Part shown: positions 8,267 through 16,603 of the stretch, one piece after another
How the letters are laid out: each line of letters starts with the position of its first letter
Position numbering within the stretch: position 1 is the stretch's first letter
Notes under the pieces: generated by a model
What the model saw: only the letters and a program-made list of their open reading frames with translations
Databases searched by the model: none
What the model was told of the DNA's origin: nothing
Assembly: GCF_001428745.1 (NCBI RefSeq)
Contig: NZ_LMIO01000004.1
Coordinates: 310,001 to 374,000, forward strand
Direction: 5' to 3'
Origin: Leifsonia sp. Root227
Lineage (GTDB): Bacteria; Actinomycetota; Actinomycetes; Actinomycetales; Microbacteriaceae
Length of the DNA stretch: 64,000 bases
Program-made: the position numbers and the translations under genes

Positions 8267-10558
8267 ATGGTCAGCTTGCCCCGTGCATCCGAACTGAGCA
8301 CCGAAGAGAAAGCCTCGCTCACCAGCGGGAAGAGCTTCTGGGAGTCCGAAGGCGTCGAGCGCGTCGGCATCCCGTCCATCTACCTCACCGACGGCCCGCA
8401 CGGCGTGCGCAAGCAGGCGCAGGGCGGCGACCACCTCGGCATCGGCGACAGCGTGCCAGCCACCTGCTTCCCTCCCGCGGTCGCGCTCGGCTCGTCGTGG
8501 GATGCGGAACTCCTCGAACGCGTCGGAGCGGCGCTCGGCGAGGAGGCGAAAGCGGAGGGCGTCGGCGTGCTCCTCGGCCCCGGCATCAACATCAAGCGCT
8601 CTCCGCTCTGCGGCCGCAACTTCGAGTACCTGTCCGAGGACCCCATCCTGAGCGGTCGGCTGGGCGCCGCCCTCGTCAACGGCCTGCAGTCGCAGGGCGT
8701 CGGCGGCTCGCTCAAGCACTTCGCCGCGAACAACCAGGAGACCGACCGCCTGCGCGTCAGCGCCGACATCGACGAGCGCCCGCTGCGCGAGATCTACCTG
8801 CGCGGCTTCCAGCACGTCGTCCGGAACGCGAAGCCGTGGACCGTCATGTGCTCCTACAACCGCATCAACGGCGTCTACGCCAGCGAGGACCCGTGGCTGC
8901 TCACCCGCGTGCTCCGCGACGAGTGGGGCTTCGACGGCGTCGTCGTCTCCGATTGGGGCGCCGTCAACAACCGGGTGGATGCGCTGGTCGCCGGTCTCGA
9001 CCTGGAGATGCCGTCGAGCGATGGCGTCACCGACGCGCAGCTCGTGGCCGCCGTCGGCGACGGCTCCCTGGACGAGTCGGTGCTCACCACGGCGGCCGAC
9101 CGGGTCATCGACCTCGTGCAGAAGGCCGTCGACCACGCGGACGCCTCCGCGACCTATGACCGGGATGCGCACCACGCGCTCGCCCGCGAGGTGGCGGGGC
9201 GCAGCGTGGTGCTGCTCAAGAACGAGGGTGTGCTCCCTCTGGATGCGGCGTCGGGGCGGAGCGTCGCCGTGATCGGCGAGTTCGCCCGTACTCCGCGCTA
9301 CCAGGGTGCAGGCTCGTCGCAGATCGTGCCGACCCGCCTCGACAACGCACTGGATGAGATCCGCGCCATCGCGGGTGACGGTGCCGTGACCTTCTCAGCC
9401 GGTTACGCGCTGGGCGACAGCGACAGCGACGGTGACGCCGCCGCGGACGCCTCCGCGCTCACCGCGGAGGCGGTCGCGGCTGCCGAGGCCGCAGACGACG
9501 TGCTGGTCTTCCTCGGTCTCCCCGGCGAGGACGAGTCGGAGGGCTTCGACCGCGAGCACCTGGAGCTGCCCTCCGCGCAGACCGCCCTCCTGGATGCGGT
9601 CATCGCGACCGGTGCGCGCGTCACGGTCGTCCTCTCGAACGGCGGCGTCGTCCGCGTCTCCGGCTGGGCGGACAGGGTGGCCGCGATCGTCGAGGGCTGG
9701 CTGCTCGGGCAGGCGGGCGGCGGGGCTGTCGCCGACGTGCTGTTCGGGGTGGTGAACCCGTCCGGTCGTCTGGCGGAGAGCATCCCGCTGCGGTTGGAGG
9801 ACACCGCGTCCTACCTCAACTTCCCGGGCGAGAAGGGGCACGTGCGCTACGGCGAGGGCCTGTTCGTCGGCTACCGCGACTTCGACGCACGGGATGCGGC
9901 GGTCAGCTTCCCGTTCGGTCACGGTCTGTCGTACACCTCGTTCGCCTTCTCCGGCCTGACGGTCGCCGCCGACGCGGACGGCGACGGCATCGCGGTGTCG
10001 CTGGACGTCGCCAACATCGGGGACAGGGACGGCCGCGAGGTCGTGCAGGTCTACGTGTCCGTGCCCGGCTCGTCCGTGCAGCGTCCTGTCCGCGAGCTCA
10101 AGGGCTTCGCGAACGTGGCCGTGGCGGCCGGCGCGACCGAGCGCGTGACCGTGCGCATCCCGAACGAAGACCTGGCGTTCTATGACACGGCGCAGGAGCG
10201 CTGGACGGTGGAGGCAGGGGAGTACGAGGTCACGGTCGGCGCGTCCTCGCGCGACCTCCGCGGCTCTGCGACGGTGACCCTGGCCGGGGACGCCGGACTT
10301 CCGCTGCTCGCGTTCGACTCGACCATCGGCGAGTGGCTCGCCCACCCGATCGGCAGCCAGATCCTGATGGGCGCGCTCGCCCAGTCCGGCGGAGGCGCTG
10401 TCGCCGGGATGCTCGACGACCCCGGCCTGCGCCGCATGGCGGAGTCGATGCCGTTGAACCGCGTGGCAGCGTTCCCTGGCAGCCCGGTGACCGCCGAGCA
10501 GATCCAGCAGCTCGTGGCTGCGGCCAACGCGGCGACGGCGGCCAACCAGCCCGCGTAA
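8267..10558 (+). CDS. Glycoside hydrolase family 3 beta-glucosidase
   Basis: The 763-residue cytoplasmic enzyme has no signal peptide. Its GH3 N-terminal barrel (about 25-300) shows KHF at 150-152, an NNQETDR stretch and the nucleophile Asp229 in VVVSDWGAV. The C-terminal alpha/beta sandwich (about 310-560) has FLGLPGEDESEGFDRE and the loop that carries the acid/base Glu. A Fn3-like domain (about 600-690) is followed by a roughly 85-residue extra tail seen in actinobacterial GH3 proteins. It hydrolyses terminal beta-glucosides. ATG 8267 follows CGAAGGAGAAAC. A strong hairpin follows the gene. No transporter is adjacent, so the substrate must come from an unlinked importer. Confidence 0.92.
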   Translation: MVSLPRASELSTEEKASLTSGKSFWESEGVERVGIPSIYLTDGPHGVRKQAQGGDHLGIGDSVPATCFPPAVALGSSWDAELLERVGAALGEEAKAEGVGVLLGPGINIKRSPLCGRNFEYLSEDPILSGRLGAALVNGLQSQGVGGSLKHFAANNQETDRLRVSADIDERPLREIYLRGFQHVVRNAKPWTVMCSYNRINGVYASEDPWLLTRVLRDEWGFDGVVVSDWGAVNNRVDALVAGLDLEMPSSDGVTDAQLVAAVGDGSLDESVLTTAADRVIDLVQKAVDHADASATYDRDAHHALAREVAGRSVVLLKNEGVLPLDAASGRSVAVIGEFARTPRYQGAGSSQIVPTRLDNALDEIRAIAGDGAVTFSAGYALGDSDSDGDAAADASALTAEAVAAAEAADDVLVFLGLPGEDESEGFDREHLELPSAQTALLDAVIATGARVTVVLSNGGVVRVSGWADRVAAIVEGWLLGQAGGGAVADVLFGVVNPSGRLAESIPLRLEDTASYLNFPGEKGHVRYGEGLFVGYRDFDARDAAVSFPFGHGLSYTSFAFSGLTVAADADGDGIAVSLDVANIGDRDGREVVQVYVSVPGSSVQRPVRELKGFANVAVAAGATERVTVRIPNEDLAFYDTAQERWTVEAGEYEVTVGASSRDLRGSATVTLAGDAGLPLLAFDSTIGEWLAHPIGSQILMGALAQSGGGAVAGMLDDPGLRRMAESMPLNRVAAFPGSPVTAEQIQQLVAAANAATAANQPA

Positions 10559-10580
10559 CCTACACCGCTGTCGAACCCGT

Positions 10581-10612
10581 CTGAACCCCCTTGCGAGAGC
10601 GAGGGGGTTCAG
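10581..10612. terminator. Intrinsic terminator-type hairpin after the GH3 gene
   Basis: CTGAACCCCCTTGC pairs with the right arm ending GAGGGGGTTCAG around a GAGA-type loop, with one G-T wobble. It begins 22 bases after the GH3 stop. Confidence 0.8.
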
Positions 10613-10650
10613 CGTTTGGTGGAGGGGAACCGAGGCGAGAGGAGCACCGG

Positions 10651-10962
10651 ATGAGTGACACCAGCGGACTGCCGAACACGGACAGCAATGGCGTGCCTGC
10701 GGAGGAGGACCCGACCCGCTTCGAGAGCGGAAGCGGAGCCGACGCCGCCGACCGGGACGCACAGGCGAAAGAGCCGGCTGAGACCGAGGACCCCGGCGTT
10801 TCAGGCGCCGCCGACACCGGCGCCCAGGCCGAGCCGGACCCCACCACCGGTACCGCAGCATTCACCGGCACGGACGCCGCAGAGCCGCCCCCAGCCGAGC
10901 TCGACCCCGCTCAGAACCCGTCCAACCCCGACCTCGTCGACACCACAGAGGCCCCCGACTGA
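10651..10962 (+). CDS. Acidic low-complexity protein of unknown function
   Basis: The 103-residue product starts MSDTSGLPNTD after a GAGAGGAG ribosome site. It is built almost entirely from Asp, Glu, Ala, Pro, Thr and Gly and has no hydrophobic segment, so it is probably disordered. Codon-position GC bias supports coding. An upstream in-frame ATG at 10591 falls beside the terminator stem and is rejected. No function can be given. Confidence 0.65.
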   Translation: MSDTSGLPNTDSNGVPAEEDPTRFESGSGADAADRDAQAKEPAETEDPGVSGAADTGAQAEPDPTTGTAAFTGTDAAEPPPAELDPAQNPSNPDLVDTTEAPD

Positions 10963-10997
10963 CCCGAAGCAATCGAGCCGGGGGAGCCGGCGACGGA

Positions 10998-11249
10998 TCA
11001 GCGGGGCAGGCGGGTCCAGCGGTGGATGACCACCGCTCCCGCGACACCGAGCGCAGCGGCGCAGAGCGCGCCGGCGAACACCAGGCCGACGCCGAGCCTG
11101 CTCAGCCCGGTGTCTGCGGCGAACGGGGGATGCGTCGCGGCCAGCGCGAGCGCTCCAGCGAGCAGGACGAGCAGGAGACTGGCGAGGTATCCGGCCAGCG
11201 CGTCGCTGCGGGCACGGAAACGGGTGCTGCGGTCGCTCGGTTCGCTCAT
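10998..11249 (-). CDS. Small two-helix membrane protein
   Basis: The 83-residue protein has two hydrophobic helices (about 19-38 and 52-74) and basic ends. Its ATG overlaps the stop of the upstream gene 11246-11686 (ATGA), so the two are translationally coupled and likely act together. No family was recognised. Confidence 0.65.
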   Translation of the reverse strand: MSEPSDRSTRFRARSDALAGYLASLLLVLLAGALALAATHPPFAADTGLSRLGVGLVFAGALCAAALGVAGAVVIHRWTRLPR

Positions 11250-11686
11250 CGGGCGAGCAGCCCGTCGATGACGTCCGCGATGCCGGCGCCGTACTCGTCG
11301 GCTCGCCGCAGCAGTTCGGCGTACGCCTCGGGGGAGACGCCGACCAATTCCTCGGTGCGCTCGGCGTTCACCCGCACCCGGTGGGGCACAGGCAGCCGGA
11401 GCAGCCGCCGCTCACGCAGGAACGCCAGATTGTCGGCGACCACGATGCCCATGCCGCCGTCGCGCTTCACCAGGGTGAGTCGTCCGCCGTCGACAGCGTC
11501 CGCCAGCTCGGGGTAGCGCATCCCGCACAGCTGCAGCAGGTCGGAGACGAACAGGAACTCGGGCAGTTTGTCCAGATACTCCTGCAGCACGGCCGCCCGC
11601 AACCGCCGCAGTCCAGGTCGCGGTGTGCCGCCGCCCGTTCCGCCGACGAGAGTGAGGTGCCGTTCCGCCAGGGGTTTCGCAGGCAT
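11246..11686 (-). CDS. Conserved-looking soluble protein of unknown function
   Basis: The 146-residue soluble protein has a helical middle (LRAAVLQEYLDKLPEFLFVSDLLQ) and a C-terminal helical segment (SPEAYAELLRRADEYGAGIADVIDGLL). The central part could be a winged-helix or adaptor fold, but no signature is clear. It sits in a three-gene minus-strand operon between two small membrane proteins, 3 bases after the upstream stop and overlapping the downstream start. Confidence 0.65.
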   Translation of the reverse strand: MPAKPLAERHLTLVGGTGGGTPRPGLRRLRAAVLQEYLDKLPEFLFVSDLLQLCGMRYPELADAVDGGRLTLVKRDGGMGIVVADNLAFLRERRLLRLPVPHRVRVNAERTEELVGVSPEAYAELLRRADEYGAGIADVIDGLLAR

Positions 11687-11689
11687 CGG

Positions 11690-11866
11690 TCAGAGTCCCA
11701 ACGGAGAGAGCGTGTCGACGAGGAGCTTGCCATAGAGCGCGTCCAGCAGCGCCAGGCTTCCCAGGAGCCCGCCGATGAGGAGGACCCCCGCGACAGCGCA
11801 CACCACCACGATGGACACCAGTGGATGCGCTCCCCGCGGTGCGCGGACGTCATCGAGCATGGTCAT
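11690..11866 (-). CDS. Small single-helix membrane protein
   Basis: The 58-residue product starts MTMLDDVRAPRG at 11866, after an AGAGGAGA ribosome site, and has one long hydrophobic helix (about residues 17-40, VSIVVVCAVAGVLLIGGLLG). It is the first gene of the 11866-10998 operon. Longer in-frame starts up to 12013 would add arginine-rich sequence without a ribosome site. Function unknown. Confidence 0.6.
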   Translation of the reverse strand: MTMLDDVRAPRGAHPLVSIVVVCAVAGVLLIGGLLGSLALLDALYGKLLVDTLSPLGL

Positions 11867-12072
11867 GGCCGGTCTCCTCTGCGGTCGGGACCGTGGGCGG
11901 GGCCCGACCGGCCCCACCCACGAGGGACGCCGACACACCCGGTTCGGACGCCCGAGAGAGACCGCTGAGGCGAGCACCTCGCGCGATGGGATGTCTCTCA
12001 CGAGAGGAGACACCGCACCGGCTGAATCCTGACGCGGAAGTGGAAGAAAATATCAGCGAGCGGAGAAAGGGT

Positions 12073-12273
12073 TCAGGGGCGCGGCTGCCGGGAGACGTAC
12101 AGCCACACGGCGCCGACGACGAGGCCGGCGACGCACAGTGCGACGCCCGTGACCAGCACGGGCGAGCTGCCGCCGACGCGCGGAAGCACGAGGCCGAGGA
12201 CGAAAGCGACCACGCCGACGTTGATGAGCACGGCCGCCAGCCAGCCGAGAGTCGTGCGCAGCGTCGCTTTCAC
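12073..12273 (-). CDS. Small two-helix membrane protein
   Basis: From GTG 12273 the product is 66 residues, starting VKATLRTTLGWLAAVLINVG, with two hydrophobic helices and a basic tail (YVSRQPRP). An upstream in-frame ATG (12402) would overlap the end of the neighbouring gene and add an arginine-rich stretch, so it is not preferred. No family recognised. It lies 100 bases downstream of the 12374-12673 gene on the same strand. Confidence 0.55.
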   Translation of the reverse strand: MKATLRTTLGWLAAVLINVGVVAFVLGLVLPRVGGSSPVLVTGVALCVAGLVVGAVWLYVSRQPRP

Positions 12274-12373
12274 GTTCGTATCGTAGGCCAGGGCAGCGCT
12301 GGACGGACGGGGGCGCGCATCCCGGTTGGCCCGAGACGGCTGAGTGTCTGCGGCCGGGCGGGTGCGGCCGGCT

Positions 12374-12673
12374 TCAGGCCTCGCCCTGGTTGCCCGTCGC
12401 ACCCGGCGCGGGTTCGAGCGCTTCGTTGATGAGCGACGCGACCAGCATCTTCCAGTCCGACCCCTCGTGCAGCGTCTCGACGTGGCCGGGCGGAATGGCG
12501 CCGAACACGGGCTCGTGCTCCTCGCCCTCCCTGGAGACCCTGATCAGCACGCCGAGTTCGGCGTGGGAGTCGTCGAGCACGACCCACCGGCCCGGCGCCT
12601 GCTTCTCCACGTGGAAGATGCGGCTGCGGTATGGGAATCGCGTGCTGGACATTTCGAGCTCACTGGCGGACAT
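12374..12673 (-). CDS. Small soluble protein of unknown function
   Basis: The 99-residue protein starts at 12673 behind a GAGAGGGG site. It has a beta-rich core (FPYRSRIFHVEKQAPGRW, VLDDSHAELGVLIRVSREG) and a helical C-terminus (SDWKMLVASLINEALEPAP). No signal peptide or motif is visible. The divergent cupin gene starts 96 bases away, so the two may share a control region. Function unknown. Confidence 0.65.
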   Translation of the reverse strand: MSASELEMSSTRFPYRSRIFHVEKQAPGRWVVLDDSHAELGVLIRVSREGEEHEPVFGAIPPGHVETLHEGSDWKMLVASLINEALEPAPGATGNQGEA

Positions 12674-12768
12674 GGCGTGCCCCTCTCGTCGGATGCCTCA
12701 GGCAGCATCCAACGCCCGCGCGGGCCGCGGCGCAAGAGTTTTGTACCAGCGGACGTATGTTTGGTCCC

Positions 12769-13137
12769 ATGACCGACACCGTCCACAACCTCGACGACGC
12801 CATCGCATCCATCGCAGAGCACTGGCAGCCGCACCGGCTGACGAGCGTCAACGACTACGACGTGAAGGTCGTGAAGCTGCTCGGGGAGTTCGTCTGGCAC
12901 ACCCACCCGGACACGGATGAGCTGTTCCTCGTTCTCTCCGGCCGACTCACCATCCAGCTCCGCGACGGGGATGTGCACCTCGGGCCGAACGACGTGTACG
13001 TGGTGCCGCGGGGTGTCGAGCACTGCCCGCTCGCCGACGAGGAGGTGCGCGCCGTGCTGTTCGAGCCGAAGGGCACGGTGAACACCGGAGACGCAGGCGG
13101 TGAGCGGACGAGCCCGCTGCGGGAACTGCCGAGCTAA
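12769..13137 (+). CDS. Cupin-domain protein
   Basis: The 122-residue protein is a single small cupin barrel. Motif 1 reads FVWHTHPDTDELFLVLSG (the two His and the Glu that bind metal) and motif 2 reads DVYVVPRGVEHCPLA (third His). Proteins of this size bind a metal and often act as sugar isomerase-like or sensor cupins, but the substrate cannot be told. The start at ATG 12769 is the first with the cupin N-terminal strand following it. Confidence 0.85.
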   Translation: MTDTVHNLDDAIASIAEHWQPHRLTSVNDYDVKVVKLLGEFVWHTHPDTDELFLVLSGRLTIQLRDGDVHLGPNDVYVVPRGVEHCPLADEEVRAVLFEPKGTVNTGDAGGERTSPLRELPS

Positions 13138-13190
13138 CTCGCCGGGTCGTGCAGGAACTCGCGGCGTTCCTGGGCAGCGGCAGGTAACAG

Positions 13191-13991
13191 TTACAGCCCG
13201 CCCGTCACCCGGATGGTCGTCCCCGTCGCGTACGAGGCGTCCGGCGAGAGCAGCCATGCCACCGCCCCTGCGACCTCGTCCGGGCGGCCGCCGCGGCCGA
13301 GCGGAACCGTCGGCGCGACGATGTCCGGCCGGTCCGGCTCCGGGTGGAAGTCGGTCCAGATGGTCCCTGGCGCGACGCCGTTGACCCGGATGCCGAGCGA
13401 CGCGACCTCCTTCGAGAGGCCGACGGTGACCGCATCCACTGCCGCCTTCGCCGCCGCGTAGTGGATGTACCTGCCCGGGCTGCCGAGGTAGGCCGACGCC
13501 GACGAGATGTTCACGATCGCGCCACCGGATGCGCCGGGTGCGCTCATCGCGCGCACGGCGTGCTTCGCGCAGATCAGCACGCCGACCAGGTCGACATCGA
13601 TGTCGCGCCGCACCGCCGCGATGTCCGCGTCGGCCAGAGGCCCGAACGCGCTGGCCGATCCTGCGTTGTTCACGAGTCCCGTCACCGTGCCCAGCTCGGC
13701 GGCGGCCGCGAAGACCGCCTCCACCTGGGCTTCGTCCGTGGTGTCCACCGCGCAGGTGATCGCGCGCCGGCCGGATGCGCGCACGTCGGCCGCGACGGCC
13801 TCCGCTGCGGCGGCGTCGCTGCGGTAGCAGACCACGATGTCGTGACCATCGGCGGCGAGACGGCGGCTGATCGCTGCGCCGATGCCGCGGCCGGCCCCCG
13901 TGACGATGGTGAGGGGGGCTGTGACGGTCGGGGCTGCGACGGTCGGGCCTGCGGTGCGTGCTTCGGGGGTGCTCTGCGCGGCGTCGGACAT
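13191..13991 (-). CDS. Short-chain dehydrogenase/reductase
   Basis: The 266-residue classical SDR has the cofactor motif TGAGRGIG at residues 31-38, the NNAG motif (VNNAGSASAF), catalytic Ser in ISSASAYLG and the Y-x3-K pair in YIHYAAAK. The C-terminal VAGAVAWLLSPDASYATGTT region is typical of 3-oxoacyl-ACP reductase-like and glucose dehydrogenase-like SDRs. An Arg/Ser segment after strand 2 (CYRSD) suggests NADP(H). A 25-residue Ala/Thr/Pro N-terminal extension is unusual and may mean the true start is internal. The gene upstream on the same strand ends 4 bases before it. Confidence 0.9.
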   Translation of the reverse strand: MSDAAQSTPEARTAGPTVAAPTVTAPLTIVTGAGRGIGAAISRRLAADGHDIVVCYRSDAAAAEAVAADVRASGRRAITCAVDTTDEAQVEAVFAAAAELGTVTGLVNNAGSASAFGPLADADIAAVRRDIDVDLVGVLICAKHAVRAMSAPGASGGAIVNISSASAYLGSPGRYIHYAAAKAAVDAVTVGLSKEVASLGIRVNGVAPGTIWTDFHPEPDRPDIVAPTVPLGRGGRPDEVAGAVAWLLSPDASYATGTTIRVTGGL

Positions 13992-13995
13992 GCTT

Positions 13996-14646
13996 TCAGA
14001 GTATTGCGTCGAGGTTCTCCAGCAGCGCGGCAGGGTCGTCGAACACGGCGAACGCTCCGGCGTCGGTGAGCTCCCGCGCGCCGACGCCGCCGCTGAGCAC
14101 GCCGATCGAGCGCAGGTGCGCCCGCGCCGCCGCGGTCAGATCCCAGACAGAGTCGCCGACCATGATCGCGTCGGACGGCGTCGCCCCCGCCCGGTCGAGC
14201 GCCACCTCCAGGATGCCGGGGTCGGGCTTGGCCGTCTCGACGTCGTCGGCGGAGGTGGTGGCGTGGATCGCATCCGGAGCGTCGATGGTGTCGAGCAGCA
14301 CCTTCAGCTCGTCGTCCGGCGCCGACGTGGCGAGCACCACCGCGATCCCGCGGGACGCGATCGCCCGCAGCAGCTCCTGCACCCCGTCGAAAGCGCGCAG
14401 GCGCGGCGCGAGCTCTTTGTAGTAGCGGGAGTGCAGGTCGGAGGCCCGGCGCATCCACTCGTCGTCGTGGTCGCCGGCGACCGAACGGAGCAGGCGGTCG
14501 GAGTCCTGCCCGATGGACCGGTGGATGCGCCAGGCGTCCGTCGGCGAGCCCAGCTCGGCGAGCGCGCGCTGCCAGGCGTCGACGTGCAGGAAGTTGGAGT
14601 CGACGAGCGTTCCGTCGATGTCGAAGAGCACTGCGGTGACCGTCAT
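13996..14646 (-). CDS. HAD-superfamily hydrolase (phosphoglycolate phosphatase-like)
   Basis: The 216-residue protein has HAD motif I LFDIDGTLVDSN (Asp nucleophile and second Asp), motif II VVLATSAP (Thr/Ser), the lysine in TAKPDPGIL, and motif IV IMVGDSVWDL. A helical cap of Gph type lies between motifs I and II. It should hydrolyse a small phosphomonoester in the cytoplasm. It is followed 4 bases later by the SDR gene, so both are probably co-transcribed, possibly with the upstream NUDIX gene. Confidence 0.9.
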   Translation of the reverse strand: MTVTAVLFDIDGTLVDSNFLHVDAWQRALAELGSPTDAWRIHRSIGQDSDRLLRSVAGDHDDEWMRRASDLHSRYYKELAPRLRAFDGVQELLRAIASRGIAVVLATSAPDDELKVLLDTIDAPDAIHATTSADDVETAKPDPGILEVALDRAGATPSDAIMVGDSVWDLTAAARAHLRSIGVLSGGVGARELTDAGAFAVFDDPAALLENLDAIL

Positions 14647-14697
14647 GCTCCCTGTCTACTCGTCGCTGGGCGGCTTGCAAGCCCGGGCACCTCGCGG

Positions 14698-15243
14698 TCA
14701 GGCCGGCAAGCGTTCGCGCGCGGTGAGCAGCCGCTTCTGCAGACCGGGCACCGCATCCGTCGGGAGCGCGTCGAGATCGAACCACTCGACCGCCTCGCTC
14801 TCGTCGCTGACGATCGGCACCGCATCCCGTGCCGTCTCGGCGGCGAACAGCAGGTCCAGGTGGATGTCGCAGCCGTTGAAGCGCTCGCCGAGCTGCTGCG
14901 CCTGCAGGTCGACGGCGTCGTCCGACAGCATCCGGAACGACGCCAGCCCGCTCTCCTCGCTCACCTCGCGCGCTGCCGCCGCCGCGATGTCCGCATCCCC
15001 CTGTTCGAGATGCCCGCCGAACTGCACCCAGAACCGCCCTTTGCGGTGGAACGCCAGCAGCACGCGCGTCCTGTCGGGGTCGAACACGACGCAGCTCGCC
15101 GTGACGTGCACGGGGCCGCCCTTGAACAGCAGGTCTTCTCCGCCCCGGATGCGCGTGGCCACAGAGTCGAAAAGCGTCCGCTCCGGCCGCCCGAACCAGG
15201 GCGGCGCCGTGGTGAAAAACGTGGTGGCAGTCTCGCGGTCCAC
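14698..15243 (-). CDS. NUDIX hydrolase
   Basis: From GTG 15243 the product is 181 residues. The Nudix box is GGHLEQGDADIAAAAAREVSEESG, matching G-x5-E-x7-REUxEExGU with the first Glu in place. The preceding KGRFWVQFGGHL and N-terminal VHVTASCVVFDPDRTRVLL support the fold. It would cleave a nucleoside diphosphate linked to another group; substrate unknown. AGAGGAGG lies close to the GTG. The ATG upstream at 15348 would run across an arginine-rich stretch and is not favoured. Confidence 0.85.
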   Translation of the reverse strand: MDRETATTFFTTAPPWFGRPERTLFDSVATRIRGGEDLLFKGGPVHVTASCVVFDPDRTRVLLAFHRKGRFWVQFGGHLEQGDADIAAAAAREVSEESGLASFRMLSDDAVDLQAQQLGERFNGCDIHLDLLFAAETARDAVPIVSDESEAVEWFDLDALPTDAVPGLQKRLLTARERLPA

Positions 15244-15438
15244 GGTCCTCCTCTGCGGGGCGGCTCTCGGTTGCCTCCGAGAGTATCGCTCCGGGCCTCC
15301 CGCCGATACAGTTCCGCCGCCTCGGATGGCAGGGGGTGAGGAAGCCACGGGGCGGCGAAACTGTGGCGTTCGGCGACGCCGCTTCGACGGTACGCGCCCC
15401 CGTCATCCACACCACCCGCTTGACGCGGCCGCGAGATG

Positions 15439-15482
15439 CCGGTAACTGTCGCGCATCCCGGGCGTTTCGCGACAGTTACCGG
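15439..15482. repeat. 15-bp-arm perfect inverted repeat in an intergenic space
   Basis: CCGGTAACTGTCGCG (15439-15453) and its exact reverse complement (15468-15482) flank a 14-base loop. It lies just downstream of the oxidoreductase gene ending at 15499 on the minus strand, so it can act as its terminator. The 254-base space from 15244 to 15498 holds nothing else recognisable. Confidence 0.75.
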
Positions 15483-15498
15483 TGTTTCGTCGGCCGCC

Positions 15499-16521
15499 CT
15501 ACACCGTGGCGAGCGACGGCACCTCTGCGACCGCGCGCGTGCGAGCGGACTCGTACGCGCCGAGGATGATCCCGAGCACCTCGATGCCTTCCTTCTGCGT
15601 GTGGATGGGGCGGGTGCCGTTCAGGATGCTCGTTGCGAAGTGGCCGAGCTCCTCGCCGAACTGGTCGACAGGGTCGAGGGCGAGCACCACCGGTTCGCTG
15701 CCACGGAGGTGGTAGCTGAGCGTCGTGCCGTCGCTGGTGAGGCTGCCAAGCGAGCCGACCGCGGAGAAGCGCTCCGTGCTGTCCGCCGCGTCGTACGCCC
15801 AGCTCGTGACCACCGTGCCGATGACCCCGTTGTCGAACCGCACGACCACCGTCGCAGAGTCCTCGCCCTCCATGAAGCCGAGGCGGTGCGTCGCGAGCAT
15901 CGCCGTCACTTCGACCGGCGCGCCGCCCGCCAGGTGCAGCAGCAGGTAGGTGGGGTGGTATCCCGTGTCGATGAGTTCGCCGCCCCCGCTCGTGGCCGCG
16001 TGCGCGCGCCAGCCCATCGTGGACGGGTCGAAGTCGTTGTAGAAACTGTCGGTGGTGCGCACCTCGTAGACCGTGCCGAGCGTGCCGGACTCGATCAGCT
16101 CCTTCGCCGCCGCCACAGCGGGGAGGAAGAGCTGGTTGTGGGCGCACATCAGCGTCACCCCTGCCTCCGAGACGGCCTCGGATACCTCGCGCGCCTCCTC
16201 GGGGGTGAGGCAGAGCGGCTTCTCGCACAGGATGTGCTTGCCTGCGCGGGCGGCCGCCACGATCGCGTCCTTGTGCAGGTGGTGCGGCAGGCAGATGTCG
16301 ACGGCGTCGATGTCTGCGTCGGCGAGCATGTCGCGGTAGTCGGCGTAGATGACGGCTCCGGTGTCGCCTGCGCGCGCCTCCGCGTTCTCGCGCACGGGGT
16401 CTGCGACGGCCGCGAAGGTGATGGTGTCGGGGTTGAGCGCGTATCCGGCGACATGCGCGCCGGCGATGCCGCCGGCGCCGATCAGGCCGATGCGGACGGT
16501 GGATGCGGTGGTGGAAGTCAT
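15499..16521 (-). CDS. Gfo/Idh/MocA-family sugar dehydrogenase (first paralogue)
   Basis: The 340-residue enzyme has an N-terminal Rossmann fold (VRIGLIGAGGIAGAHVAGYA), the family EKP motif (GKHILCEKPLCLTPEEA) and a C-terminal substrate domain that includes SGGGELIDTGYHPTYLLLHL, where the D-x3-H type pair helps catalysis. It should oxidise or reduce a sugar, inositol or sugar-acid ring with NAD(P). It is 82 bases downstream of a second family member on the same strand and belongs to the carbohydrate locus that runs to 25263. Confidence 0.9.
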   Translation of the reverse strand: MTSTTASTVRIGLIGAGGIAGAHVAGYALNPDTITFAAVADPVRENAEARAGDTGAVIYADYRDMLADADIDAVDICLPHHLHKDAIVAAARAGKHILCEKPLCLTPEEAREVSEAVSEAGVTLMCAHNQLFLPAVAAAKELIESGTLGTVYEVRTTDSFYNDFDPSTMGWRAHAATSGGGELIDTGYHPTYLLLHLAGGAPVEVTAMLATHRLGFMEGEDSATVVVRFDNGVIGTVVTSWAYDAADSTERFSAVGSLGSLTSDGTTLSYHLRGSEPVVLALDPVDQFGEELGHFATSILNGTRPIHTQKEGIEVLGIILGAYESARTRAVAEVPSLATV

Positions 16522-16603
16522 GATTCTCCTAGAGAAAAGAGGGTCGAGAAAGGAAACGGGGTCGCCGAAGCGACAGTGAACGGGGGGATGCGCGCGGCCG
16601 GCG

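Noticed and set aside
5605..9159. A long plus-strand frame across the 5339 and 8267 genes
   Set aside because: It crosses two real genes in another frame and is Arg/Pro-rich without motifs.
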